Shown: positions 35,254 through 47,256 of the stretch, piece after piece
Layout: each line of letters opens with the position of its first letter
How positions within the stretch are numbered: the stretch's first letter is position 1
Source of the DNA: Enchytraeus crypticus
Lineage: Eukaryota > Annelida > Clitellata > Enchytraeida > Enchytraeidae
DNA length: 64,000 bases
Direction: 5' to 3'
Assembly: GCA_905160935.1 (NCBI GenBank)
Contig: CAJHZI010000447.1
Coordinates: forward strand, 1,532,501-1,596,500
The notes under the pieces: generated by a model
What the model saw: the letters and a program-made list of their open reading frames with translations, nothing else
Databases searched by the model: none
Told to the model about the DNA's origin: nothing
Position numbers and translations under genes: made by a program

Positions 35254-38200
35254 AGATTGATTTTGAAGATATTGAAGCCGCTAATATTTTCGAGAGGAGA
35301 AGGCAAGAAGATCTGAGAGTCAGAAGAGAGAGACAGTACAGAGCCAAAAGAGAGAAAGTTCTGGAGGAAATGACTGGTATTAATTTCGTTGTGTATCAAA
35401 TTTGTTTCTATCATTATTGTCTTCATATCCAAACGTTTCTTCTATCAAACTGGTCACCTGGAGTTGAAATGATTGGCATTTAGTAAATAAAATACTGTTT
35501 GTAATGTGAATTATATATTTGCGCAAATAAATGTATTATTATTAAATTAGTAATTTATTTCAATGATACTTGACATGACGCAGATGTCTAATACAAGGCA
35601 GAAATCTTACACTGTTAGAAAAGCACATAAAGGTTCATTTAGAAGTATATTAATATTAATCATAAATTTACTAACAATCTTTGTAAAGCATCCTCATTTA
35701 CCGACTTGGCCACTGGCTTCAGATATCCGGTTGTGGCAAGTCAGTTGTATCAAAATGTCTATGATTATATTCAATCATGCGCTGACAGGCAGTTTCATTA
35801 TTCTGGTGTTGTTGTTGCTACTATCGTTCGGGAGATGTCAGCGTAACACTTGAAGGACACAGTAGTATGTTAGTGCAGCAGACATTGTATAATTTTGAGT
35901 TCACTAATGTTGCTGGTGTTGTTCTTGGTGATATTCATGAGGTTTTTGGGACGTTATTTATTTTTATATTGTACATGTGACAGCGGAATCGTGAGTTACA
36001 GAGGCAGACAGTAGTTGTTGTTGTCTCTTTTTGTTGTTGTTGTTATAGACATGACAGCTGGTATGCAGCCATGTATTAGAGAGGCAGACAGTAGTTGTTG
36101 TTGTCTCACTCTCTTATTGTTGTTGTTGTTATAGACATGACAGCTGATATGCAGCCATGTATTAGAGAGGCAGACAGTAGTTGTTGTCTCACTCTCTTTT
36201 TGTTGTTGTTGTTATAGACGTGACAGCTGATATACAGTCATGTGTTAGGGAGCAAATAGTAGTAGTTGTTGTTGTTGTTGTTGATGATTTAGACATGACA
36301 GCTGGTATACAGTCGTGTGTTAGATAGGCAGACAGTAGTTGTTGTTGTCTCACTCTCTTATTGTTGTTGTTATTATAGACATGACAGCTGGTATGCAGCC
36401 ATGTATTAGAGAGGCAGACAGTAGTTGTTGCTGTCTCACTCTCTTTTGTTGTTGTTGTTGTTTTAGACATGACAGCTGATATACAGTCATGTGTTAGGGA
36501 AGCAGACAGTTGTCTCACTCTATTGTTGCCTCATCCTGATTCATTCCATATTGACCATGATAACGATTTCATTAAATGTTCCCATAAGTCGTCCTTAAAC
36601 AAGTCTTCAAAAGTCTCTAAGGATCATAACAAATCATTAGCTGTAAAAATTGATGATGAATTAGTTAATAGTAAAGAACTCTCGAACGATACTGAAGAGA
36701 AAGTAGACAAGAATAAAATTAAAAGTCTATCCGCTGACATAAACTCGGTTCAATCAGCGCCTCATACAAATGGAACTTGTTTAATAAGATCTCACAGCAA
36801 TAGTGTAGAATTAAACGCAGACTCTCTTATGAGTGTTCGAGAAAGAGATGAACCTGGTTGTTCATCATCCTCGGAACCTACCTCGCAGAATATTGCAGCC
36901 GATCAGGAGTTATTTGATAACGGAATGTTAACTGACGAAGTCCCTGAGAATGAAGGCTGTGAAGATACAGAGGATGGAGTTAGGCGATGTCATGGCGTAC
37001 ATTCTCGAAACATCAATATAACTGTGGATATCACCAATTTCAATAAAATAACGATATATGAGACAGAAAATAACACAGATATACTGGGAACACTGCGTGA
37101 TCAAACGTCACTCCTAAATATCAAATATCTTCCTGCTGTCAAAAACTGGATTGAGGTATGAGCATTTAATTCATGAACGTTTACATAACTTTCTTGTTAC
37201 TTTATTTAGAATAATTATTATATGGCATACTTTTTAAAATATAACAAATATATGCAATTTAACTTAATTTAATCATACAAATAAATGCTATAACTCCATG
37301 ACTCTTCTGTCTAGCTCAAAAGTTATGTGCTGAGATTAACTTTATAAAAATCTTGTTTTAATATAAAAATCTTGTTTTAATTCTATAGATTAGTGTTTTG
37401 ATCTTCCGTCTAGTCTATCGTAGAGTAAATGTTTGTGATATGAAGTGGACCTGAGAAAATTGTGACCTTTAAACAAGATCTTATCTCTGATTTTATCTAC
37501 ATGAAAGGTGGAAACCTTTTCTTAGGATTAATGCGATGACTTTTTCTGTGCTGTATCATGTAGTTTTGTATCATCCTCAATGTCAATGTTCTGATTCTTT
37601 GAAGCTTCTGTAAAGAAATAGAAGTGCTATAAATTTTCTGTAGTTACTCAGTGAGATGAAGTCAAATTCGTAGTTAGATGTACGCAGACAAAATTTGATA
37701 GGTTTTATGTGTTTGCTCAGATACTGACGAAGAGTCACTCGTCTCAGGCTGAAATACAATCAGCGCTAGACTTGAGATCTCAGCTCGACGCTGTCCTCAG
37801 TAAGATCAACTCACTGGACGTTGTGCGTAGTACTGGCCTCCATTCTACTTCTGATCCTGGTTAGCTTTTTTAACTTTTGTCTCAGTATTTGTTAGTTTAG
37901 CTTCCAGGACCAATCTTGTAATCCTTGCTTACCACATAGCCAATGGACTCTTGTCACATATTTAATGGACTAATATTTTGGTATGCATGTAAAGTTCACT
38001 ATAGAAAAATACTAACCCTGTCAAATACCATCCATACCTGTCTCATAAATATATTTGAAAAGTATCATTAATACGGGTTTGTATTGAAACTCTTCCCAGC
38101 ACTTTATCAGATTGACTCAGATATTGTGACAATCTAATGTGATTCAGACGTTTGTAATATATTTTTATGTCGTCGACCTGATGTTACTGTTAAGAGAGGG

Positions 38201-41200
38201 GCATATACTGACAGGTATTCTTGAAAATGTTTTGAAACCATCTGTGATGAGTTGGATATTGAGTAGTATCGTTTTTTAGTTATCGTTTTTAGCCTGCCTT
38301 TATTTATCGCTCATCTATTCACAGGCTATGGCATGATGATAAATATAATGACAGATGAAAGAGCAATGTGCGACATACTGCTTTTGTTACATTGTTACTG
38401 TTGTTACTGCTGCTATTGTTACTGTTGTTTAGATGATTCTGATTCGGATTCAGATGAATTCATTGAAGTTAAATCTCATGAATGGACTGAGTTGTATCTG
38501 AGAGATAAACTGAAACCTGCAGCACCACAGTCTAGTGAACCGCAACCCAGCACTTCTAGCAAGCAGTCCAGTCAACCACAACCCAGCACTTCTAGCAAGC
38601 TGGATGCTGAGGCTTGTGAATCAGAGATGAGCAGATCCCATGAGCACTCGACAGACTCTAGGAGCAGTGCAAGTGTGGAGAAAAAGAAGATAGAGTTAAG
38701 AGAGAAGGCTCCAGTTGTGCCATTCGGTTATGATCTCAACTACTGGAGTGAAGACTACGAACTACCTCTACGTAGCAGGTTATCAGTCTAAATCCTAGAA
38801 GTATATAAGACCTCTTAATATGTAAGTATCTCTTAACTTGTGACTGTATGTTGATCTACAGCTGCACACTCGACCGCTAGCTTATGTGTATTGTGTATGT
38901 GGCTGTGAGTTACTAATATCGTCTAAAGCAGTGTTCGAAAGGGATTTAATGACTATGAGTAATAGTGAATGATCATGATCAGAATGGGCGTTCAGTAGGT
39001 GAGCGCATAGGCTCCAGAAATTGCTTCAAAATTGACTGAAACGTTTGAAAAGTGAAAGTTCTTTTGAAAAGTAAAAGTATCCCAACCCAAGCTAAATAGG
39101 GATTCCGGGGAAAATGATGATCATGATGAAGTAATTGTGTATAGTGTGATAGACGTGCACGCTCTAGTAAATCTTTCTCATTCATTGACGAGGTGATTAT
39201 TAAACGGATCAAGTACAAGTAAAATATATAATGGTTTAAAACAATTTAAGAAATTGAGACCTGTTTACTTATAAGATTGGAATGGAACAGAGAATGCATC
39301 ATAAAATCTCAAATAGTTTTAAGCATGTTGATGATTTAACGATGAGTAATAAAAAAAACCTAAGATATTTCTACATACTAAAGTCGAAACATGTGGTGTG
39401 GAATTGGGTGAACACTATTCACAACAGTGGATGTTAATTTGTACTAGTTTAAGCAGTAAGATGCAGAGTTCTAAGTGAATTAATTCTTGAAATTAAAGTA
39501 GGAATATGCCATACAAAACAAAGAATCGAGAGTTCTTCATGGCTTCCTAGGCCTCTTCTGCTGCATGGAGGTCTTGTGGAAGGTTTAAATATATCTAACT
39601 GTTTACTAATGATGTTATATTTGACTGAAGTTGTTTTGGGTAGAGTGATATCTCTAAATTATTGATGATATATGTATGAGCAGGAATGATACAGAGGGTA
39701 AGAATTGGTGGACAGGTGGAGCTGCAGACCCTGTGCTTGATGTGGTGTGTTCTTCTTTACTATGATGCTATATTTTATCAATATTAATTCTTATTATTTT
39801 CAATTCTCGCTCTTTCTTTAGCAATCGCCATCTCTCTTTATCTCTCTTTCTTTCTTTCTCTCTGTCTCCCTTGCTGTCTCTTCTGCTAAGGCTTATTAGA
39901 TGTTTGAAGTTCCTGTATTTAGTTGTAACTAGTTCCTATATCAGTTGTTATCTACCCAACATCATGAATCAAAGACCTTGATCATGTTTTAAATATTATT
40001 CCTTATTCTAAATAGGCTAAGTAGTTTTTGCTGAGTGATTTACATTTAGCCTGATTTCACATTGTTTGATTTGATAAAAATAAATTTCATGATTTAATAG
40101 CTATGGATTTCATGATTTGATAGCAGGGTATTTCATGATTTGATAGCAGGGTATTTCAAGATTTGATACAGAGGCATTTCATGATTTGAGAGCGAGATAT
40201 TTCGTGATTTTATAGCACAGTATTTTCATGATTTGATAGCTAGGCATTGCGTGATTTGATAAATGGTTTTCATAATTAATAGTTAGGCAAATAATGATTT
40301 AATTGTGAGATACGTCTTGATTTGATAGTGAGGTATTTCATGATTTAATAGCACGGTATATCGTTAATTGTTAGTGAGATATTTCGCTATCGTTAATTGA
40401 TAGTGAGGTATTTCATGATTTGATGGAGAGGTATATCGTTAATTATTAGTGAGATATTTCATGATTTGATCGAGAGGTATATCGTTAATTGTTAGTGAGG
40501 TATTTCATGATTTGATCGAGAGGTATATCGTTAATTGTTAATGAGGTATTTCATGATTTGATCGAGAGGTATATCGTGATTTGATTGTGAGGTATTTAGT
40601 GATTTGATTGTGAGGTATTTAGTGATTTGATCGAGAGGTATATCGTGATTTGATTGTGAGGTATTTAGTGATTTGATCGTGAGATATTTCGTAATGTTTG
40701 ATTGAGTAGAATGCTCTGGCAGAAGTGAAGCATCGAGTGATTGAGTTTCCAGGAAAGTTTGAGCCAGTGAAGTGGAAGTGTCGCGCACCTCTAGCCAGTG
40801 GGGGACTGTGTGAGAGAATGGATCGCAAAAAGGTTTACTGCTCTTCCATGCATATTCTAATTATTAAATGTTTTCCTGAAAATTTTGCTTTGAGATTTTC
40901 ATTGTAGCTGTTGCATGCTGCTTGTTTTCATATCTACCCCTGTCGTGCAATATTTTGTCCTTTGACGAATTGTAATTTGTTCTAATTATCTTTAGATATT
41001 TTAAATATCTTTATTATTATAGTTTTTCTATAATCATGTGGAAATAGACTCTTAGGATGGTATATTCTTCATTGCTCATGCTTAATACAAAAGTGAAGGA
41101 TAGTAGAAAAGTGTGAATTTCTTGCATATAATTTTATGTAATATTTTACTAGTTGAATGAAGATTTAACTTTATCTTAGTTTCGCTCTGATTACTTCTCA

Positions 41201-44200
41201 AACTAGTTGTGATATCAGGAAAAATTAAATCATCAGACTTTTCACTGAAGATATTCTATTGCTTAATTAATGTGTGGAAATATTCTAAGGTATCTTTCTT
41301 TTATTTTGTGTTTTTAAATGGCTTGAATTTGAGGCATGAACAACGAATATGATTGGATGGGCTCCTGTGGATCATGACACTTCTATCACTGTAGAGAACA
41401 AAATATTCTTATGAACTACTTAGCCTATTACAGAAATATTTACGAGGTCAGTAAGTAGCTAGGAGTGAAGAAGAAAAGTGAAGAAGTCATTAATAGTTTG
41501 CATTCTTTGCTATTTAAATACAACATAAGACTATATTGTAATTAGTTTGTGCTGATATTTCAGTGCCCATTTCACGGTCCTGTGGTTGCACGAGATGTTC
41601 AGGGTCTCCCTATTGATCCAGAGCTGCGTGCTCGTGAACTTGAAAGCAGGGTCTACTCAACAGGTAGGCTACTTAGTCTGGTTCAAATATCTTCTACTAT
41701 CGTTAGCTTGTCCGTGTTGGTTCTTACTGTAATCTGTCTGCGAAGTAATAATAGACCTATACTTACTTATTCTGATTCTGACTTTGTGTTTCTAAACTTT
41801 CATAAACTCATTTTTTTAATTATTTTAATGACGTTTCTTTCATAAACTTGTCTAAATTTTATATCTAATATATTTTACTAATAGATTTCAGACATTAGTT
41901 GTTCTCAATTGACAGGCTTACATGTACCTGTATAGTACATATAAAAAATTTATGTTAACGTCAGTTTCCTCACTCGAAAGCGTTTTCAGTGACATGAGAG
42001 CCCAGGATTTGAACCACGCACATACTGATTCGCAGTCGAATAACTTACCAACATCGCCACTGGCTCCAGCCAATGACGACGTTGGTTGAGTTCTTCATAT
42101 TCTCTGCACTCTGATATCAGGCTCAAAAAATGTCAATAAATGTACCAACAAGTTGATCCAATCAGAAAGGCTTATCATTAGCCAATCATTAGTATAAAAT
42201 TTATATAAAAAGTCAAAAGTCAAGTTTAGCACCGATTTCTTGTTTTAAAACAAGTCAGTGACTGAGAGAGCATTAGATTTGAACCCAGTACCTTTCTGAA
42301 CTGCTGATGAACAACATGCTAACTAGCCACTATCTCAGCCCATATCTTGAAAATATTGCTTCTGAGGTGGTTTTCTTTCAAATTCTTCAGCCCTAATTTG
42401 TTTATTGAGGTTACGACAATTCATATCACACTGTTGGTAAATTTTGAGTGACTAAAGATTAAAGTTTAGGTATAAGTTTTCTTTATATATTTCGAGTGTA
42501 ATAAATAAAGCTGTTTTTTATAATATAGGGTCAACATCTTGGGATGATCCTACAATACAAGCAGAGATATCTGCAGCCACAGGCATAGATGTGACCACTA
42601 AGGGTAAGAGAGGAAAGAAGAAGAAGAAATCTGGCCTCACAAATATTAACAACCTGCATAAAGACACGGCCAGAAAGCGTCTCGAAAACAAAGTGCTCGA
42701 CAAGTATGTCAAGGGTTTTTTGTACACTATGACGATTAACTGCATTTACTACTGCAATCAGTAAAGATTTCTAAACAAAAACTTTGATACTGGGGCACTC
42801 GTCATTTTGTAAATGTGTATGAACACAGGTTCCACATGGTCACTGTTAACCAATTCCATGAAACACCTCATTAATTCTTCAATAAACTTAGTCAACGTTT
42901 CATTTGTTACAACGTTAATGGAGCTGTACAAAAATGTTTGGCAATTATGTACGTAATTTTTCTCTAACCCTCCACATAATATACACTGTGTTTATAATAA
43001 TAATAATAATAAAGATTTAACGTCCGTTTCCTCATCCGGGGATGATGTCAGGGACGTCCCCAACAGCACACATCACTACAGATCAATTCACCCAGACCAA
43101 TCTGCAAAGAAATGTGCTGAGGAGAATTAAGGTCCTAAACGAAAGCCAGTCCGGTGATAAAAAATGGTCAGGGTAGATTGATTATGACTACGGTGGGAAA
43201 AGGTAAGTCTTAAGCTTGCTAGAGAATGTTGAAAGAGAAGAACAAGAGCGAAGATTAGCAGGTAAAGAGTTCCAGATTGTGGGTGTTGCGTAAGAAAAAG
43301 AACGTCTGCCCAATGATGTGAGAATATTTGGAACAGAGAAGATTGGCATCGGTGGTACGAAGTGAACGTGAGGGACGATAGGGAAGAAGAATTTCAGATA
43401 AGTAAGAAGGCTTGCCAAATCGCAGAGTTTTAAAAGTTAATAGAGCTATTTTATATTTTATGCGTTGATTAACAGGGAGCCAGTGAAGTCTGCGAAGTAA
43501 AGAAAGAGAGCGAAATTGAAGTCGAGAGGACTTGCAAACAACACGTGCAAGAGAATTTTGAGCGTGCTGCAAACGATTGAGAGAAGAAGTGGGCAATCCA
43601 TGTAATAATGAATTACAGTAGTCGAGCTTTGAATGAACTATAGAATTAGCAAGGATAGTGGCTGAATATCTAGTAAGGCATGGACGTATTTGCCTAATCT
43701 GACGAATCTGAAAGAAGCGCGACAAACAGAAGTGATATGGGATTTAAAGACAAGGTTTTCATCAAGTATGACTCCAATTTTGTTGGCGGATCGAGAAGGT
43801 GAAAGAGCAAGATTCTGAAAATTAACAGAATTATTAGTAATTTTATTTCTTTGCAAAGGAGTTCCAATTAAAAGGTATTCAGTTTTGGAGGGAGTAACAG
43901 CAAGACGGTTAGCACAAAACCAGGAATAAACCTTATCTAGAATGGATGAGAGATGGGCCAGTTTCTGATCGGAATCATGATTAGAAAAGGAAATATACAG
44001 TTGAGTGTCGTCTGCATAGAAATGAAAATTTATGGAAGACTGAGCAAGCAAGTAGGTAAGAGGAGTGATATATAAAGAGAAGAGCAATGGACCTAACACT
44101 GAACCTTGAGGAACACCGCGTAGGAGGGGTAGTTCAGAAGAGCGATTTTGACCAATAACAACTGATTGTGTGCGACAAGAGAGATATGATGTAAGAAGGG

Positions 44201-45889
44201 AAGAAGCAGAATCAGAAATGCCAAAACAAGATTTAAGCCTATTTACTAGAATGCCATGGTCAATTGTATCGCATTAACTCTGATGGTTATACCAATTAAT
44301 TCAATGGCCTTTCTTAACTCTCAAGGTGTATTAATATCGTTCTCATATATCACAAAGTTTCCTTCAAGTTCTCTTATATATAACTGATGCCCCTCATTGT
44401 TTGTACAATAAAGTCGTAAGGAGTTGACTGATGGTGTTGAAATTTGCAGTAGTTGACCAGCAGCCAGTTCTACCAAACATAGAAAGTTTTAGTTTGAACA
44501 TTTTTTAGCAACGTGAAAGTTATATTTTTGTGAATAGGAATGGGGTCAGATAAGAAATTTACAGTACAGGATTACGGGCGTGTTTCATGCAGCGTAAAAT
44601 TATCTATCTAAAATTAATAGCCAATACGTCACATAACATTTCTACCAATGCTATTTTGAAGAGCAATCATTTCTTTTCAAAACGACGTAAAAACGTGCTG
44701 TCATATTCTTAATTGACAAAGCTATTGAACTTTTAATGCATGCATTGCTTTAACAGAATCAACAAATATGTCATTTTAACTTGTACGCTAGAGGACTCAG
44801 CTGCAGTAGCTGTGCTCTCATCGTCTCACGACAGCTGAGCTCTCGCCTAGCACACGTTGGCCTTATGACCGTCAGCGCGTGATAGCAGCTGTAGCCAGAC
44901 ATCTAACTAGTCTGATTTCCTAGGAGTTGAAAACGTTTTTCGACACGCAGTTTTTCGTAGCATCTTCATGAATGCATGCATTAAAACATCAATAACATTG
45001 TCAATTAAGAACATATCAGCACTTACCTTACGTCGTTTTGAAATTAAAAGAATGTTCTTCAAAACAGCATTGGCAGAAATGTTATGTGACGTATTCGCTA
45101 GTATTTTTATATAGATAATTTTACGCTACATATAATCCTGTACTGTAATTTCTTATCTGACCCCACTGCTATTAGCAAAACTATAACTTTCACGTTATTA
45201 AAGATATTCAAGCGAAATTGCTCTATGTTTGGTAGAATTGGCTGCTGATCAAGTACTGTAAATTCAACACCATCGGTCAACTCCTTACGAGTTCATTGTA
45301 AAAACAATGTAGGGTATCATAACTGACTTTCACGATGCTGTGGTAATAACGTGGTTGACTTTGCAAGCCAAAAGGCTCGCAAAATAGATTTAATACCCAG
45401 TAATGACGGCTACTATCTAGTAATCGTTATGGCAGAGATGTTTTACATTATTGTTGCCAGAGGGAATCAACAAACATAACAATTTCTTAAGAAACATTGG
45501 TGTTATCAACTCCAAAAAACATTCTGCCCCTGGACCCATCGACCCTTAATCATGCCCTGCGGGCAAATAAGACGCAATACGGCAAAGAGAAGCAAATCGA
45601 TCAGGCTCCGGTTACACTCCTGGTTCTACTGGGCTGGCTTAATAGTTTCAAAATCTTGGCGGATCATAATTTTTACTAGAACTATCTGAATATTTGAAAT
45701 ATGTGTATTATTGTCAATAGCTTAATTCAAATGCTAATAGTAGGGCTGATTCCTATTTGTTGTTGTTTTTGTACGTTGTGGTGTTGTAGGGCTTCACTTA
45801 AGAGAGTGGCCAGTTCGCTGAACAAATTGCAGGAGAAGAGGAATCAGGAAAAATTCTCCCACAATTATAACTACACATTCACACATTAG
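33100..45889 (+). CDS. UVSSA: UV-stimulated scaffold protein A (UVSSA), complete 12-exon gene
   Basis: Exons: 33100-33227, 33513-33688, 34739-34893, 35256-35376, 36476-37155, 37721-37859, 38433-38778, 39684-39744, 40710-40832, 41564-41663, 42529-42703, 45790-45889. Phases agree at every junction and total 2304 nt (767 aa plus TAG); the human protein is 709 aa. The N-terminal VHS-type domain (about 1-150) has [20 protein letters not shown] and [20 protein letters not shown]. Exon 4-5 joins as [10 protein letters not shown], like human EMSGEIESC. Residues 467-480 ([14 protein letters not shown]) match the acidic Phe...Val motif that binds the TFIIH p62 PH domain. A C-terminal zinc-type cluster is C626, C636, C644PFH647, followed by WDDP, a basic stretch and an ending like the human FSNQFNYAL. 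UVSSA acts in the nucleus in transcription-coupled repair, stabilising CSB and recruiting TFIIH to stalled polymerase. Introns 2, 4, 8 and 11 carry minisatellites or mobile elements. Confidence 0.93.
33716..34062. repeat. Minisatellite of about 23 bp in UVSSA intron 2
   Basis: Some 14 tandem units built on GAGAGTTCCTAGGATTATGG, with an earlier variant form GAGACTTTATACGATT at the left edge. It begins only 28 bp after the exon 2 donor. Confidence 0.93.
35190..35250. repeat. (TA)n microsatellite abutting UVSSA exon 4
   Basis: A pure TA run ending 5 bp before the exon 4 boundary (TATATTGTAG|ATTG). The exon therefore has no ordinary polypyrimidine tract; its acceptor depends on the TA run and TTGTAG. 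Confidence 0.9.
35977..36475 (+). repeat. Tandem array of partial copies of the UVSSA exon 5 acceptor
   Basis: Copies of the segment GTTATAGACATGACAGCTG plus about 30 nt of exon-5-like sequence (GATATGCAGCCATGTATTAG, AGAGGCAGACAG), then a GTT-rich spacer, start with their ATGACAGCTG core at 36051, 36137, 36220, 36295 and 36381. The real exon copy follows at 36469. Spacing is 75-88 bp. A degenerate earlier copy lies near 35977. Each copy carries a usable-looking AG and the codons for MTADxQxCxREAD. None continues into the rest of exon 5. Confidence 0.9.
38982..39140 (+). repeat. SINE-B-like repeat, plus orientation
   Basis: GGGCGTTCAGTAGGTGAGCG, then AGGCTCCAGAAATTGCTTC, then AGTATCCCAACCC, ending ATGATGATCATGATG. 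This is the reverse-oriented, diverged form of the family at 17700. It lies in UVSSA intron 7. Confidence 0.7.
40083..40700. repeat. Minisatellite of about 20-40 bp reaching UVSSA exon 9 acceptor
   Basis: Diverged tandem units built on GGTATTTCATGATTTGATAG. A higher-order form near 40400-40560 alternates with ATATCGTTAATTGTTAGTGA. The last units run to within 10 bp of the exon 9 boundary at 40710. Confidence 0.9.
41950..42075 (-). repeat. SINE-A, near full length
   Basis: On the minus strand: GGCTGGAGCCAGTGGCGATG (A-box region), then TTCGACTGCGAATCAG, then GGTTCAAATCC (B box), then the shared 3' block TGAGGAAACTGACGTTAAC. It lies in UVSSA intron 10. Confidence 0.85.
42240..42342 (-). repeat. 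Diverged tRNA-like/SINE-A-like remnant
   Basis: Keeps GTCAGTGACTGAGAGAGC, GATTTGAACCCAG and a GGCTGAGATAGTGGCTAG-type A-box end (minus strand). It lacks the shared 3' block. Confidence 0.45.
42985..44274 (-). mobile_element. LINE-A: RT C-terminal half plus complete 3' end
   Basis: Minus-strand codons begin within the RT core at [17 protein letters not shown], then [32 protein letters not shown] (catalytic YADD, about 44004-44020), [40 protein letters not shown], and stop at 43188. After it come CCGGACTGGCTTTCG, GGGACGTCCCTGACATCATC, GATGAGGAAACGGACGTTAA and a TTATT-repeat tail at 42985-43010. It has one or two frameshifts and is 5'-truncated in the palm domain. The protein is of the CR1-like LINE type common in marine invertebrates. 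It sits in UVSSA intron 11, antisense to the gene. Confidence 0.9.
44389..45318. mobile_element. Non-autonomous inverted-repeat DNA element with 8-bp target duplication
   Basis: Flanked by ATAACTGA on both sides (44381-44388 and 45319-45326). The left end reads TGCCCCTCATTGTTTGTACA, and the right end inverted reads GATACCCTACATTGTTTTTA. The arms pair over about 370 bp (shared CGTAAGGAGTTGA, GTGGGGTCAGATAAGAAAT, TAATGCATGCATT) around a centre of about 200 bp with CAGCTG-rich unique sequence. It has no open frame. The 8-bp duplication fits hAT or related superfamilies; the ends are imperfect. It lies in UVSSA intron 11. Confidence 0.8.
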
Positions 45890-46600
45890 CACCGTACTAA
45901 TTGTATACTAATTTATTTATTTTACGGTGTAGCAATCAACTAACGGTTTAGACTATAATATAATATTTATTTATAAAATATATTTATAAGATAAATAATA
46001 TTTGATGTATGCAGACACTGTAAAAATACAGGCACTGTTTATCAAACCTAGTCACCACGTCTCTGCTAATCTCACAGCGAATATACGTGCATTTATGTTA
46101 CTAGTGCATGGAATGAGGTTTTTCTACAGCACATTCCTCGTACCGACAAAAGTGTTTATCTTGATGTAGTTAATGATTTTCACTGTAGCTGATATAGGCT
46201 AGCTAGAAGTACTTTATTACGAATTTCGCTTCAGTCACCTCATATAAATGTGATTAAGTAGCATAGGCATAATAGTTTTTATTCGAAACAAACGGATTAC
46301 ATGTTACGATACTTATTTTCTAATGATTAAAGTGTATCTTATGTTTAAGAACCACTACAACAGTTCGTTTGTCACATTGTTGTTATAACTATTGACAATA
46401 AGAACGTTTTTCTGCAGGTATCCTATAATGGGCTATTTCTGCTGTCAATATAATTTAAAGTTTGTACATACATGTATATTTGTTATATTTGTGAATATTT
46501 TATAGATACAATCATATTGTACCTTAGTTTGTTTATATTTGTAAGCTTTAAAATATAAATGTTGTCTATTTTCAAATTTTGTTTCCCTATCGAATTTTTC
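45890..46600. other. UVSSA 3' flank
   Basis: AT-rich sequence after the UVSSA stop, presumably including its 3' UTR. No exact AATAAA near the stop stands out, so the polyadenylation site is not placed. Confidence 0.5.
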
Positions 46601-46609
46601 ATCATAATT

Positions 46610-46860
46610 TGAGTAAAAATCATTCAGCATACCAAGCTCGGTCTTCCTCTAACCTTCTTTCCTTCCATTCTTCCTTAAGGTACCTCCATCCTTCGGTCAG
46701 TTACCTCTATATTTCCATTCTTCATTCAATTACCTCTTTAAGCTGGATGGTTTGATAATTTATTCTTATACTGAAATGAAGAGAAAAGCCGAGGATAGAA
46801 ATATGTGAAGGAGTTGTATGTCATGAACCTGCCAATAAGCACTGAAAAAAGAATTTACAG
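46610..46860. mobile_element. Two rearranged LINE-B fragments
   Basis: The left part (46615-46680) reads like minus-oriented LINE-B (CATACCAAGCTCGGTCTTCC, CCTTCCATTC). The right part (46742-46860) is plus-oriented (GCTGGATGGTTTGAT, GAAATGAAGAGAAAAGCCGA, CATGAACCTGCCAATAAGCA). Confidence 0.6.
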
Positions 46861-47133
46861 TACAGCTAGCCATAAATATAATTTCCGCTGTATATTACCG
46901 GCGCATTATTGTATGGACTTCACACGATCTCTACAGAAATGCTGACAGGTTTTAGATAAAACCCCGAGGTACTAAAACATCTTAAATCCGCAATAGTTGC
47001 ACTCTGCACCATTGCAAATGGAGAGAAAGAGAAAATAACGAAAAATACAAAAACAGCAACTATGTAAGCAAACTTTGTAACACGTGAGATATGTCGTGTA
47101 TGTAACTAAAGGAATAAAATAATAGTCGTTATC

Positions 47134-47256
47134 ATCCTCCCTTGAATTCCAATTTTAATTAGTGTCGGGATAAACTTTTCAATTCGCTTAAATATTTTAA
47201 GAAATTTCTAGAGTCTAGGCGCTCATCAACCGAATGTCCTTTCTGACGTTGGAAAA
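47134..47256 (-). repeat. SINE-B-like fragment
   Basis: CCTCCCTTGAATTCCAATTTTAAT, then the GTCGGGATA block, then AGTCTAGGCGCTCATCAACC and CTTTCTGACGTTGG. Confidence 0.65.

Noticed and set aside
36189..36518. Minus-strand open frame with TTTTT and SLTHDCI repeats
   Set aside because: Antisense of the duplicated UVSSA exon 5 acceptor array.
38333..38432. Extended N-terminal part of the 38333-38791 open frame (Cys/Tyr/Leu-rich)
   Set aside because: It is the translated intron before UVSSA exon 7; the TGTTGTTTAG|ATG acceptor at 38432 and phase agreement set the exon start.
40531..40828. Minus-strand open frames over the intron 8 minisatellite and exon 9
   Set aside because: Repeat translations ([13 protein letters not shown]) and antisense of UVSSA exon 9.
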